From contig WARS01000014.1 of NCBI GenBank assembly GCA_008933995.1, forward strand, positions 7,735,192 through 7,799,191: a stretch of DNA of 64,000 nt. Direction: 5' to 3'. Origin of the DNA: Datnioides undecimradiatus. Its lineage: Eukaryota; Chordata; Actinopteri; Lobotiformes; Datnioididae. The translations under genes were made by a program, and so were the position numbers. The notes beneath the pieces were generated by a model. That model did no database searches and had not been told where the DNA came from. It saw nothing but the letters and a program-made list of their open reading frames with translations. The number at the start of each line of letters is the position of its first letter. The first letter of the stretch is position 1. This document shows, in pieces, positions 33,713 through 45,900 of this stretch.

Positions 33713-34360
33713 CCAGATGTCAGGACAGGTATATGACCTGCACCGAACCTCACCACTTTGCTTCCAGTCAGTTTCCAGTCGGCTTCCACACGGATCCCAG
33801 CTGGTCACGACACAAAAGGAAGTGAACACCGTACTGGATGAGCTGAGATGACCGCCGTGCAACCCACCGACAGAGCGAAACGGCCCGCCGTCGTCATCCG
33901 AGCCAAGGAACCAAAGACAGATCCCAAACACACTCCCTGCTTCATAAGCACGGCACGTAAGAGGCTTGATCTGGGCAGACGTAGTTGTTAAGTGTGTTTT
34001 CTTTATAATCTTCACTATATGAGTGAAGTTAGCGGACTGTGAGTCCCGCGATTGGAAATAACGGACCAAGCGTCCCACTGTTGTTTATTTGATTTATTTG
34101 ATCGGGCGTACCATGGTCTGACGACCGAAGACCAGAGAATGTGCTGTGCTTTCCCCTCTTTCCCCTTTAACTACGTGCACATACACACTGGGTATACGCC
34201 GGTTAAATCTCATTGTCAGAGACACACGGGCTAAGCTCACAGACGCCACTAGCCGTTGTCTTTTTCAAACTTCGCGGTCATTTCCCCTGACCGAAACCCC
34301 CACGTGACATACTCTCTCTCCTCTCTTACGTCCGCAACCTCACCCCTCCTCTCTTACACT
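33713..34360. other. CpG-rich stretch after the triplicated unit
   Basis: CpG density is clearly higher than in the rest of the window (for example around ACCGCCGTG, GAAACGGCCCGCCGTCGTC, GTCCCGCGATTGG). It could be a small CpG island or the rest of a GC-rich mobile element that starts with the repeats to its left. I could not define end repeats or coding sequence, so I leave it unclassified. Confidence 0.4.
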
Positions 34361-34386
34361 CACACACACACACACACACACACACA
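34361..34386. repeat. (CA)n microsatellite
   Basis: Thirteen CA units at the edge of the polypurine tract. Confidence 0.95.
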
Positions 34387-34395
34387 GACGCTTGT

Positions 34396-34615
34396 GTAGA
34401 ATTTAGAGTAGATGGAGGAGGGATGAGGGGAGGAAAGAGGGAAGGTTCACAGGAAACAGGGAGGATGATGGTGAGGGAGTCAGCGTCGAGGGAGGACTGG
34501 ACGGCGGTTGAAAAGAGAACAGGTGAGGAAACGAAGAAGTGAGCCTGAAGGTGAGGGAATTGGAGGAGAGAGGTGGGGGGAGGGTGGAGAGGTAAAGGGG
34601 GGAGGCAGAGGGAGC
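34396..34615 (+). repeat. Polypurine tract
   Basis: About 220 bp of nearly pure A+G on the plus strand, with several GGGG runs near 34.57-34.61 kb. It lies just downstream of the coiled-coil sequence on the minus strand, and its Ser/Pro/Leu-rich minus frame is a composition artefact that prolongs that reading frame past a splice-donor-like site. Confidence 0.8.
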
Positions 34616-34629
34616 TGCTGTTGTCCTAC

Positions 34630-35805
34630 CTGAGATGAACAACCAGCAGCCTCCTCCACCTCACTATGGCTGTCATGCTTAGTCCTGTGCTTCCAGCTCC
34701 TGAAACCCTTCTTCTTCTCCACCTGCTCCTCCTTGTCTTTCTTCTTCTGCTCCTCCTTTTCCTTTTTACTTTTCCCTTTCTCACTCTTCTCTTCCTCCAG
34801 CTGTTTAACTTTGCTCTCCCAGCTCTGTGCTTTCTCGGCCAGGTCCTTCTTCTCCTACTCCAGGAGTTTTATTTTATCCTCCCAGCTCTGTGCCTTCTCT
34901 GCTCCAGGAGGTTGAGTTTGTTTTCCCAGCTCTGCTCTTTCTGTGCCAGGTCTTTCTTCACCTCCTCCAGCTGTTTAGACTCTGTCTCCCAGCTGTGGAC
35001 CTTCTCAGCCAGGTCTCTGATCTTGTCCTCCAGCTCTTTTTGTCTTGGTCTCCACACTGTGGACCTTCTCGGACAGGTCTTTCTTCTCCTGCTCCAGCTG
35101 TTCTACTTTTGTCTGCCAGCTGTGGTCTTTCGCAGCCAGGTCCTCCTTGATCTTCTCCTCCAGAGCTTTGTATTTCATCTGCCAGACTGTTTCGCTCTGG
35201 AGATGTTCAGCCATGTTGTTCCTCAGCTGGTCTGAGGTCTCAGCCAACCTGCGAGACAGACTGACATTCTCTGTTTTGAGATCCAGGATCTCAGTGTCTC
35301 TCTGGTGGAACTGCTGGACCTGCTGCTCCAATTGGTTCACCTTCCACTGCAATTCATTCTGCAGCAGAAGGTTCTTATGGTTCTGGGATTGTAATTTGAT
35401 CATTTGATCTTCTTGCTCCAAGAACTTTTTCCTCTCTGCTTCCAGACTCGCTTCCATCCTCTCCTTGTCCAGGTGACAGGCGGTGTCCTTCTGCTCCATC
35501 TGGATTTTGAGGCTGGTTTTCAGGGAGGAGATCTGTGACTGTTGTCAGACTGATTTTGTTTCCTCAGCTCTGTTCTTTGAGTCAGGTCTTTGTTTCTCCT
35601 CTAGCTGTTGTGTCTTTGACTCTCAGCTCCGTCCTTTCTCAGCTGGGTCCTCCTTGATCTTCTCTAGCAGAGCTTTGTGTTTTTTCTGCCAGACTGTTTC
35701 ACTGTGGGGATGTTCATGTTGATCTACAGCTGGTTTGAGGTCTGTATGTATACAGTGCTGTGTGTGTGAGCCTCTTGAGCACTTTGGAGTTTTTTGTTGT
35801 TTCAA
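34630..35805 (-). pseudogene. Coiled-coil protein gene, broken (21-residue repeats)
   Basis: Minus-strand coding sequence of about 390 codons whose product is nearly all charged heptad coiled coil, cytoplasmic in type, with no signal peptide. Order: SETVWQKKHKALLEKIKEDPAEK; a Glu/Lys-rich linker; a clean 164-codon stretch (35499-35005: MEQKDTACHLDKERMEASLE... then NQLEQQVQQFHQRDTEILDL, SETVWQMKYKALEEKIKEDL); then at least five tandem repeats of 21 residues (three heptads), consensus LAEKxxSWExKxKqLEqEKkD; then a Lys/Glu-rich tail and KKKGFRSWKHRTKHDSHSEV. It ends at CAG|GTAGGA (34630/34629), a good splice donor. Damage: in-frame stops at 35623-35625 (TGG to TGA likely), 35545-35547 and 34855-34857 (CAG to TAG likely); a one-base shift in the five-A run at 35037-35041; a second shift near 34.90 kb with partial loss of a repeat. 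The family is not recognised; golgin/trichohyalin-like names would only reflect composition. It could also be a live gene with sequence errors. Confidence 0.75.
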
Positions 35806-38800
35806 CCTGATTTCCTTATTTAATCAGAACCATTATTTTTTGTATGAAATAACAGGTGTAGGTTTATCAATTCAATATTTTTATTTTATTTTTAAATAAA
35901 TTGTGTAGTCAAGACTAAATTAAAAAGGGTTTTTGGTCAACTTATGTAAGTGCAAAAGTTAGTGAACCCTGAGCTGCATTGTTTAAAAGCTTGAAAGAAC
36001 ACAGAGTAGAGGGTAAAAACCCCATCAGCAACTCCAAAACCCACCAATTACTTTTAGATTTTGCAGCATTATTTACATTAATATAACATATTTAAGCGTT
36101 GTAATAGTTCAGAATCTTCTGTAAATGGTTGCACTATTGCTATAAATTAATGGACTGTATAGATGGCCTTTCTTTAGAGACGTTACAGGCATAGAAAGCG
36201 CTGCCATTATCTGTGTGTTTAGCAGGCTGTATATGTATTACATTGAATACATGACATGCAAAGCATTAAGACTATCTGTAACCCATAAAAAGGATGTCAG
36301 TTAGATGTATCTCTGTTTTTAACCTAAAAGCCCCTACAGCATTGTGATATGAAAGGAAAGCGCCACTAGTGCCTCTCTAAAGAAGAGAAGAATAGAATAA
36401 TATATCTCTGGGCCTTTCCACTGCTACACCAGCTGTTTGGACTCTGGATGGGTCCTTCACATTAAGCTTGGCTTAAACAAAGATTGTTATGTTTGCGCTC
36501 TGCTGCAGTTTAAAATTCATGTTAAGGCGGCCAGTGGTCACACAACAGCCACTAACCCCAGTTCAGGTGGTGCTGGCATGAAGGAACAAGGTACAACAGT
36601 TGCTTCCTTGTTACAAAACCGTGCTGCGTTTAAGGAACATCAGGATCATAGTTAATGGGTGCTGTTTTTCTACCTCAAATGACTAGAAAGACGCGTTTTT
36701 ATTGGCATCATATTTAAGTTAACTTACAACATTAATAAAAGTTGTATGACTCCATTATTCTGAAACGACCATTTTCGAAATATTGTCATTTATAACTGCC
36801 ACTAGTCATCGTATCAGTTTCAGCACTCACAGAAGACTTCATGTCCATCAGTCAGTCAGTTGAGAGTCAGTGGGAGTGAGTGAAGCTCTCAGGGAAAGGA
36901 CAGAGTGTGGTTTGCTGCTTTAAATCTGGAGCTCCTTGCTTAATGATAAAGAAACACAAGACAGTAAGTGAAACCACAGTTTCCACAGAAACAAATAAAA
37001 GACGGAAAGCCAAAAAAAAAAGCATGATCTAAGCAAAAGGAAGTGATCAAAGTTTGATTCAGAGTACAATTGATTCCTCCATTTGGCAAAAAAAGAAAAA
37101 TACTTTGCAAGATTTCTGCTTTTGTAGTGTTTTCTTTTAATGCATGCAACCATATTGTCTTGCATAATGATTTTTACAAGCAAGCACTCCAGAAATCCAA
37201 TTGGAGAGGAAGCATTAATGATAGTGGAGGGCAAACCAGAGAAACTAAGTGAAAAGGAGAGAGCTCTGCATCTCCACAAGTTCATGTAATATTAACCAGT
37301 AATTACGAGTAAAAGGGCTGAGCTGACTCAAGGCGAATAAGATAGAAAGAGAGCGGCCTATGAGCAGTGAGCAGTGTGTATTTCACTTCTAACAGCTCAT
37401 CCTATTAAAACAGTGTACAGAAGTTTAACAAAGAATAGTTGTCCTTACTTCACCTCAGGTATCATCACACAGACTATAGCGGGATGTAGCATGAGCGCAG
37501 TTAGCCTGACAGCACAGAGCTGGGTCAGTGTCAGGTGTAAGTTTGCACAAATGAACTCAAATCACCTAGGTTTTATGCAACAATTAATAATGGCTATGTA
37601 TAAATTACTTCAATATTATGATTGCAGTGAAAACTATAATTACAGGTTATTAACATCACAGGTACCTTCTAGGGATGCTGAGGTTTGGTATTTACACACT
37701 ATTCTATTACATGAATGATTATCACATTCATACCACTTAATTTATTTATCCTAGCACATTTTGTATTAGCAATGTGAAAGTTGTAAGTGTAATATTCCAT
37801 CTACGTTGCTAGGGAAACTGGAGGCCGCATGATAAGACCTCTGAGAATGGTAGGACCTCCATGGCACTGGGCAGCAGTGAGGGTGAGGAGTAGGGCAGCT
37901 GAGAGACATGTCTCTGGTTTCCATGCTTCCTTCTTGGGTCACCAACCCCCACGTAGCTGGGGTAAAAGGCCAGGCAAGTCCCAGGTAAGGGGAATATCTA
38001 TGGTGTTCATCATCACATCAGTGCCTCTGCAAATGTGCATCTGATCGTGCCCTTCCAAGACTCGATAATCTGCCTTTCATTCTGTCTGAACACACAAAGT
38101 TAGGAGTTGTTTTCTGTTAGGGGACTTACAACATCCTGTAGAGCTGCATCAATCTTTTCGTTTGGAGTATGGAGGTCTGGCACAGGAAGATTACATCCCC
38201 ATTCTTAATCATGTCCACAAAACTCTGATTGGCTCAGAAGCTTCTCCAAACAAGGAAATGGCTCTAAATGAGTAGAACCTCAGACCTGTTTGAATTATTG
38301 GGGGAAAAAAATCAGAAATGTGGGAAGTATTTCTGGTGTTATTAACCAGGGAAAATTCAGTCTGTTTCACGTTAAATATGAATCTCAATTCTCAGACTGT
38401 GAAATAGTTGCAATGCAGTCTTGAAAATTTGTCATAGTGGCGAATTTGGGCTGACAACAGGGTAAGATAAGGAAAACAACCTTTTCACGAACAAATCAAC
38501 ATTCCCTGTCTCTAGTCTCTATCATTTACCTTACCTACAGTGAAGAACTTCACATACACATCCACACAACAACTCTTATTAGCTCTGTGTCCTGGCTACA
38601 AGAACAATAACCCCACAACTTTTAAAGGAATGATCAGCATCAGTAGAAACTTCATTCTAAGCAGAATTTCTCCCCAAACCCTCCCTCACCCTCAACCCCT
38701 GCTCTCCCTCAGGCAAAACATTTTGCTGACCAAGACTTAGCCAGCCATCAAGAGTTACAATTTCCCCTTTATCCGCAGTTCAGTTTATGTCAAGCCTGCT

Positions 38801-39990
38801 CGTAACGGGGGCCAATAAACTAAGACGCTCTCACTTTGGTCTGGCGAGGAGAGCCTTTGGAGTCGAGAGATATTTTCCTCAACCCTGGGAATGTGCACTT
38901 TGGTTTGAACTTTTTAAACTGATGCCTGCAATGGGTTCTGCTCGCACTGTCACGCTGCTGGATGTTCAGTGTCCCCTGCTGTTTTCGGTTTTGCCTGTCC
39001 ACATGGAGTCCAAACAAAGAAAAGGAACATTTACCCGAGGATGTTTCCCTACAAAACCGTCTTAGTATCTTATGTTATTATGTCATAGGCTGTGTACTGA
39101 AACTGAAGGTGACCAGACACGTAACAGGAGCAGAGTTATGCAGCCTGAGACTCATATACAAGATGCATGGGGTGAATGGAGCAGATGGCATTATCTAACA
39201 GCAGCAGCCTTTACCTCCCATTCTGTGTTTAAGACACTAAAATCGTTTGTCCAGCAGTTAAGTTTCAGTATTGCCGGTGTAAACATGTAGTAAGACCCTG
39301 TATCTGTGCTGCTTTGTGTCTCCAAGGTGTTAAAAGGACAAAGGACATATCTTTGGATGCTATAAAATGGTTTTACTACTTGCTGTGGTGCCAGTAAACC
39401 AAAAATAAGGGCTGGAAAAAATTTGGATTTTACTCCTAAGCTGCTTTGAATGATATTTGACTTCCTTTTAAAAAGGGTCAATTAAACAGCTGTCGTCCAA
39501 ATCGTTTTTTCATCTTTTTATGACAAAAGTTTAATAACTAATTAGCAAGTTGATGTCTGGCTTCCTGGGGTTAGCTTTTGCTGCCTGATGCAATCTTGTC
39601 AGTTGTATTGGAGCCAAAGAAAAATCCATCTATGCACAAGGAGGCAATGACAGAGTCTGAGACAATGGGTATTCAGAGATGACAGCACTTGACTCTAAAC
39701 ATCTTAAAGCATTGTTGTCATCCAATTTTCAGTTATGGCTCACTAATGATGCTAAGCAGCAATCTATCCAGCAAAGATAAAACAAAGTCAAAAATAACAA
39801 AGCCAATAAGTAGCAAAGATCACTGAGTCCTTTTCAATCTACAGTTACTGTTTTCTTGAAGATTTGCCAAGAGGCAACGGAAACAAGCTGAAAGCACAGC
39901 ACTGGCAATAGAAAACAGTTGCCTATATACACGAAGCTATATTAACGTTCTCTTGGAGCCACCTGATGAATCATCCAAGTCCAACATTCA
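35806..39990. other. Gene-free stretch
   Basis: AT-rich at 35.8-36.4 kb; otherwise unique. Frames of 60-121 codons (for example 36920-37285 minus, 37374-37718 plus, 37829-38044 plus, 38787-39065 plus) show no domain and mostly have mirror frames on the other strand. No exon, RNA gene or transposon with definable ends is seen. Confidence 0.5.
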
Positions 39991-40081
39991 GTCTCCTTTA
40001 AGCTCTTTTTTGGTCTCTACCAACAGAGGGAAATAGCTGGTTACGTTTACCAGCTAGCCTCTAAGCGTGTTTGTCTGCTAT
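39991..40081 (+). repeat. Fragment of a fish interspersed repeat
   Basis: CTTTAAGCTCTTTTTTGGTCTC, TACCAACAGAGGGAAATAGC and CAGCTAGCCTCTAAGCGTGT follow a repeat I recall from percomorphs. The word AGCTCT(A/T)TTTTGGTCTC(C/T)ACCA recurs at about 57.75 kb in this window, at the end of a longer copy. Partial and diverged. Confidence 0.45.
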
Positions 40082-41107
40082 GCTCGTTCAAAAAAGCTGA
40101 ACAATGAGCCGAGAAGTGCCGTTACTCTCTGTTGGGCGATAACTATCAATGGATTCACATAGTCGTGGTGTCGCTTTAAAGGCATTTTGGCATAGGCGAC
40201 AACCGTCAGCATAGTTTAAGTAGCAGCCACACGACAACCATACGGTTTATTGTGATGTGCGTGGGTGAACATGTCTGTGACGGAATAAAAGAGAAAAAGA
40301 TCATTTTGCAGTTTTGACACGTTTGCCTGAAAAAGACGTCTTTTTCTTCCGGAAACACCTGCGATCATCACGCCCTGCGAACTGTGGAAGCTAACTTCAA
40401 AATTAAACTCAAACAAACTAAGATAATTAGGTGCCTCCATCTTTCTTTAACCCAGCCTGTACAAGCTATCTTCTTGCTTTCGACAGTATATCATACACTA
40501 CAATTAATTATTGAGGCAGCGTAAGGCCTCGAACGACACTGCTCTCGCTCTGGCAAAATGTCATAAAAACAAAGAACTAAACATGACACAAGACACGTCT
40601 GCAGAGGAAGGAAAACCTAACACAATCATCCTGTTTACCCCAGCTCCCCGAGGCGATGTAGTGGCATATGTTTGTCGGTTAGTGTATGATGGAAAACAAG
40701 CTCCCTGGAAATGATATGTGGTGTGTGTGTAAGTGAGTGAGTGAGTGAGTTAGAGGCAGCTTTCAGGCATGTTCCTGTAAACTCAGCACAGAAAGCTGCT
40801 AGCCCTCTGTAGATTAATGTCTTTAGTTTGCATTGAAACGTCTCATCTTCTCCACCTCCCTCCTCGGCTCCTCCATCCCTCTCTCCCTCCCCTCCAATCC
40901 CCCAATCTCGCAGGGTCCATCCTTCTTGCCATCCTGGCTGATGGAGTGTAGGATGGGGGATATTTAGGGAGGGAAGAGAGAGTAATGGTGGACCTTTGTC
41001 TGACAAGCCGAGAGTGAGAGTAAAGAGGAAGACAAATAAAGTCAGAGAAGAGGGAGATGAATTTACAGAGAAATGAAACAAGAGAGCGGGGAGATCCAGA
41101 GCAGAGG

Positions 41108-41108
<1 letters not shown>
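40082..41108. other. Gene-free stretch
   Basis: It contains a small (GTGA)n at about 40.73-40.75 kb. The long minus frame (40635-41327) is created by the TG arrays and a CT-rich strand and has no domain. Confidence 0.5.

Positions 41109-41146
<38 letters not shown>
41109..41146. repeat. (CA)n microsatellite
   Basis: Nineteen uninterrupted CA units. Confidence 0.96.
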
Positions 41147-41148
<2 letters not shown>

Positions 41149-41291
41149 AAAAGTCTGAGGTAAGGGGAGAGGAAGAGAGGGAGAAAGAGTGTGAGAGAAG
41201 TGTGTGTAATCGTGCACACCTGAAGGCCAGCAGAGTGTGAAGCCATTTTATCAAAGTGTCCTGTAAGGAGCTGGAAAACAGTCTTTATTTT

Positions 41292-41294
<3 letters not shown>

Positions 41295-41329
<35 letters not shown>
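41295..41329. repeat. (CA)n microsatellite
   Basis: Seventeen uninterrupted CA units, 150 bp after the previous array. Confidence 0.96.
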
Positions 41330-41331
<2 letters not shown>

Positions 41332-43850
41332 GCGCACAGACACGCAGAGAGGCCAAGAGAAACAGCAATTCATGTTCAAACCTTCAAACCTTTGTTGCAC
41401 CAGACGCTGCAGTGTAAACACACACACCTCCTCTGAGTATTTACCTGTCTATATTCAAAAATATATGTTTTTCACTAGATGTGAGGCAGCTCTAGTCTCA
41501 GTTGTCTCAAATGTGTTTCCTGCATTTTCAGTGATAGATCATGCTGGTGCTGCTGCGACGACTGCACTGCAATGCCTGCGGCTGCTTCACAATAAGAGCC
41601 TTTCTTCACCAGCTGAATGCTTTTAATGTGAAAGAGCAGCAGTAGGATGTTCCGTTTAATAGAGCTCTGGCACAGAGGAGGGAGAGTGACGGGCAAACAG
41701 TGAGGCTGACATCGATGTAATAAAATCACACTGAGCTGTTTGCACTGCAGCGGACACACACTAGTCTTATCCTCGTGGTCCTAAGAGCGCATGTTTGTCC
41801 AGCCTCGCATGCTATTTAATTGCAGTGACAGAGAACTTGAACGTGACTGGACAGAGCACTACCCTTCACAGGATGATGGAGTTCCCACATCCTCACATCT
41901 CTGTAACACTAACAGTTGGTTTTTGTCCTAGCGGATGAGCTACAGGTTACTCCAGCCTCTCTCCCACAGAGGCTGCACACACTCACACGCCTTCTCTGAT
42001 GCAGCGTTCCATTCGGAGAAGCCTCATTTCGTCAGGAGAACATCTTTATCATTGATCGGTGCAAATTTTGCTGCTGTGAGGGTTTGCTAAATTATTATAT
42101 AATTAATTATTATTATAATTATTATTTTATGAGAAAAAAATCAGGAAACTCTTGTGGATCATAACACTGACAATGCGTTATATTAAATCCACTGTGCGTT
42201 GATGAAATGACAGTTGCGAATTTGATTGTGACAGTTATTGGCTGTTTTTTCTATAAAGTGTTGGATCAATCTTCCACGATGCAGTGCTTGCAAGTGCACA
42301 TAACTGTAAATCGTGAGCATCACAGAAAAAATGATTTACTGCGGGGCTGATGCATTAGTTTGTACTGCTAATAGTTTAGAGTACAAGTGCACAAATTATC
42401 CAAAATGTCGCCTCGCATGTCAGAGGTTCGAGTCTAACTGGATTCTGTTGAGACGGCCGCTGTGTGTTGAAGAGGCCCAATAAACTGTTTACGACCACTG
42501 TTGTTAGAGGTCTGAAGACCCCCAACAGTTTACTGCCGCCACCGGCTGAAAGCTACTGATCGGGGAAAGAAAAGAATCGATATACTGTAAAAATAAATAA
42601 ATAAAAAAACCCCAGTAAGACAAACACGTGGGAGTGAATCTGTTGTTTAATGCTCTCTCACTCTCTTTGCCCGGGGAGGTTTGTGGGAAAGTACTGTGCA
42701 GCCTTTTTTTATTTATTTATTTATTTTGCCAAACTTGACCATTTAGTTGACGATCATTTCTCTGGGAGTTCAGCTGAGGTGGTGCTTTCACTGAGAGACT
42801 ACAGTTCTGGAAAAGTTTGTGTATGTATGTGTAGCACTGGCCCACCCCTAAGGCTGAACACATAGTTGTTTAGAATGCTAGATGTTGCCCTTACCTTTTT
42901 GCACTTTAGAATTCGTACACCATATGAGTCTGTTAAAGCTCTAGTTCAGAAAGTAAATGAACAGCTGTTCCATATCAACCAAACAACTTCACTCAATGCT
43001 GCGCCAGCCAGCCACCATGTTCAGAGTGGTGTCTGGTGTGACACCCCCACAGTGGAGAGCTTTTAGAGATCTGGTTTACATCAGTCAGAAATGACTAATT
43101 TGCCAAACCTGAAGGGAGGCTCATGTGTAGGCTACAGCCACAAGGAGCGAGGACGAGAATATGGAGCCAAGAACACGTCGACAGTGTTTGTGTAAGTACT
43201 CTCACTGCCAGAAGAGGGAGACAAAGGTACTACAGTGCTGGTTTCAAGCCAGGAAATTGTCTTATGGAAGGATATGTTTGCAAAGGCCCTGCGGACAGGG
43301 GGTGCTTGGCCTGTTGGATAACAACGGACTAATATACATATTACATACATATTTTTAGGACAACGCAGGCAAACGTGCAGTGGTTTTTAGGTGTTTCATG
43401 TTTGTCTCTGTGTCAGATCAGCCTCTGTGTCCATGTGCATGACTCTGACAAAAAGCATATGAAGGGAGAGAGGGCTACAGAAAACATGGATACACTAAAA
43501 CATGCATCCTGCATGAAATCTGAACATTCGACACATGATTGGATGACAGATAAGAGACAGGCAAAAATGGAATGAGGGGATCAAAAGAGACAAAGAAAGG
43601 GTGGCTGGGTGGGAGAAATGCAGCCGGGATACCTGACAGATTCCGGAACGTTCTCTCCAAACGAACGTCTGAACTCAGGTGGACAGATAGAGGAAGGGAG
43701 AGACAGGAAGAGCGCAGGGAGGATTGGAGAGTGATGGGAAAGACAGATCCGACTGTCCTTTCCACCACAATGAACAGCGCTTCTGTCTGTCAACAAAACG
43801 TGGCCATTAACTGGCTTTAATGATGCTTACAGACACACACACACACACAG
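41330..43850. other. Gene-free stretch
   Basis: It contains a TTA/ATT-rich patch at about 42.09-42.13 kb and two complementary A/T-rich runs at 42589-42609 and 42704-42727. A GGTTCGAGTC word near 42.43 kb resembles a tRNA B box without a matching A box. A short (CA)n lies near 43.83 kb. No gene is recognised. Confidence 0.5.
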
Positions 43851-44110
43851 CAATAACATTCATATTAAATTTTTTTGCACATCTGATGCTAATTGGATAT
43901 TGACTGTGTCTTCCAATTTTTTTATTGCATCATAAACATTAAATTGAGCTTTTATTGCATCTCTTAGCGCATTATGTGCAGTTATTACATTACGAGTCGC
44001 TTCACACTCGCCCAGATCTGATTTCGACGGCATCTCCGGGCGGTTTCAAACGTGATTAAAGTCGTGTATTTGAGATGGTAACACGGCTTGACCACACAGA
44101 TCAGATTTCA
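43850..44110. promoter_or_regulatory. Candidate conserved non-coding element
   Basis: A low-repeat block with CATTCATATTAAATTT, GATGCTAATTGGATATTG, TTTATTGCATCATAAACATT, AGTTATTACATTACGAG and GTGATTAAAGTCGTG. The combination of POU/homeodomain-like words (ATGCTAAT, TTATTGCATC) and absence of transposon signs is suggestive only. Confidence 0.25.
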
Positions 44111-45645
44111 GGTGTTTAAGAAAAATTAGAATAACGGTTCACATCCCCCCTCAGCCAAAGGAGGAGGAGATAAACTATGAGTAATATCTGTCTTCAATCT
44201 GAGCACGAGTGAAGCTCTTGCTGCTGATGAAGGTGAAGCCCCTAAGAGGTGGACCCCGAGTTGAGATTTCACTGTCAAACTTCAGCTACCATCAATTTAC
44301 AAACGATTATGACAAAAAATATTTCAAATTATGACAAATCACAGCACTACAGCATCATACGTTGGTGTACCTTAGAAGATTCTTGAAGGAAGGATACTGG
44401 ATGATTGTGAAAGCTGATGTTGGAGAAACTAGATTTTGAAAGTAACCAACCACAGATAATCCCATCCCATCACTCTAAAGCCCCTCCCCCTGAACACATT
44501 AACATGTATCTCACTCTAGCCGGAGGACGAGTCCAGGAGAGAGCTCGAGATGAGGAGTGCCCGGCTGTCATCACTAACCGTGGTCACCTCCCTCATGTTT
44601 CATTCATGTGTAACCAAACACCTATAACACTGAAAGGAAACAACCATCATGGCTGTCGTTAGCGCTCACAGCTGTCAAGCTGTCAGTCAAGCTGCACTTC
44701 ATCTCCCAGCCTTGTCTCAGCTTTAGCAGCGCATCTACAAATGAGGGCAGGGAGGCAGCTACATAGTTAGCCAGGCATGTAGAAATGACCATGACAAATG
44801 TTGTTACAGGCCTACAACGGCAGCAAAACACTGGTTTCTTTTCTGCTTTTGTCAGAGCATTTCAGTGTTTACTGATACTGATTGGATCCAAAGAGAATTT
44901 CAACAAACATAACCAGGATACATATGACATACACTAGCTCTAGGATATCGCAGTTTCTAGGAAATATACTTAAATGATTTGAGAAACTGATTTTTTGCCG
45001 CCCCCACCTTCATCAGCTGCGGTTGTCCTTCATCTAAAATATCCCAACATCAGGAAATTAGCCGTGGTTGTTGCACCTGATTGGCTACAGACAAACGGTT
45101 GCAAGTGACCTCCAGTGATATGTCAAAGATGCGTGATCATCAACGGCATCAGCTTCTGAACTGACCACGCTACTGGCGCTGGTAGTGATTAACGGCTCAC
45201 GGGAGCAGATCAGAGGTGGAACATGTTGAACCTGAACGGTAACACTGATTTTAGTTTCACTGAGATTAGATCATGCACTGAATGCTTGTCTCCTGTGTTG
45301 AAGCAGTTGTTATGTTTCTCATTTTTCCAGGTTGCTCCTTTAAGGTGTCTCCGGTTCGGCTTTTGAATAAGTAAATCATGAGCGACCGCAGCTACAAACC
45401 TGGGTCACATTAGGTTGCAAACTACATTTTTGCAGAATGGCAAACCTGTGCAGCTCTGCTCGGGGAGTTTGCTCAGACTTTAAGTCCCCTTCAATGAAGT
45501 GTTTGGGGTATTTTTCATCCCCTCTGTATCTCTTCCCTACCGGCTCGCCCGGACCAGTCATTCATCCTATTTTCCAGTGAGTCGGTGAACTGGAACGACT
45601 GGAGCGAGGTACTGCTGTGCTCAATGCATTTTCCATCCAGCCTGC
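44111..45645. other. Gene-free stretch
   Basis: Unique sequence; nothing recognised on either strand. Confidence 0.5.
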
Positions 45646-45900
45646 ATGACTGTCCTCCAATCCCTGTCTCCCCTTTCACCTCTCAGAGCTCCTCTCTGTG
45701 TCCCCCCTTCCCTCCATCCCCTGTGACTCTCTGCTCCCCCGTCATCATTTCTACTGAGAGGATTTCTTCCGTCTTCCTTTGCCTCTCTTCAGACTTTCTT
45801 CTGACACCCTTTTCACCTATCCTGTCGCCCCCCCATCTTCTTCTCGCCTCTCCTCATCTTCTGTCCTTACTCTTCAACTTTTTTTCCTTCCTCTGTGTGT
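45646..45900 (+). repeat. Polypyrimidine tract
   Basis: About 255 bp of C+T-rich plus strand; the 118-codon Ser/Pro/Phe/Leu frame through it is an artefact. Confidence 0.75.

Noticed and set aside
33605-34078. 157-codon minus frame across the triplicated unit
   Set aside because: GC-rich DNA lowers stop frequency; the translation of the repeated units is not conserved in frame and there is no domain.
40635-41327. 230-codon minus frame, longest in the window
   Set aside because: Two (TG)n arrays and a CT-rich strand explain its openness; overlapping frames in the other phases are equally open.
42405-42450. GGTTCGAGTC word like a tRNA B box
   Set aside because: No A box at the right distance and no acceptor or anticodon stem can be drawn.
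42589-42727. Complementary A/T-rich runs 95 bp apart that could pair
   Set aside because: Both are simple AAAT/ATTT repeats, so the pairing is expected from low complexity and needs no special explanation.
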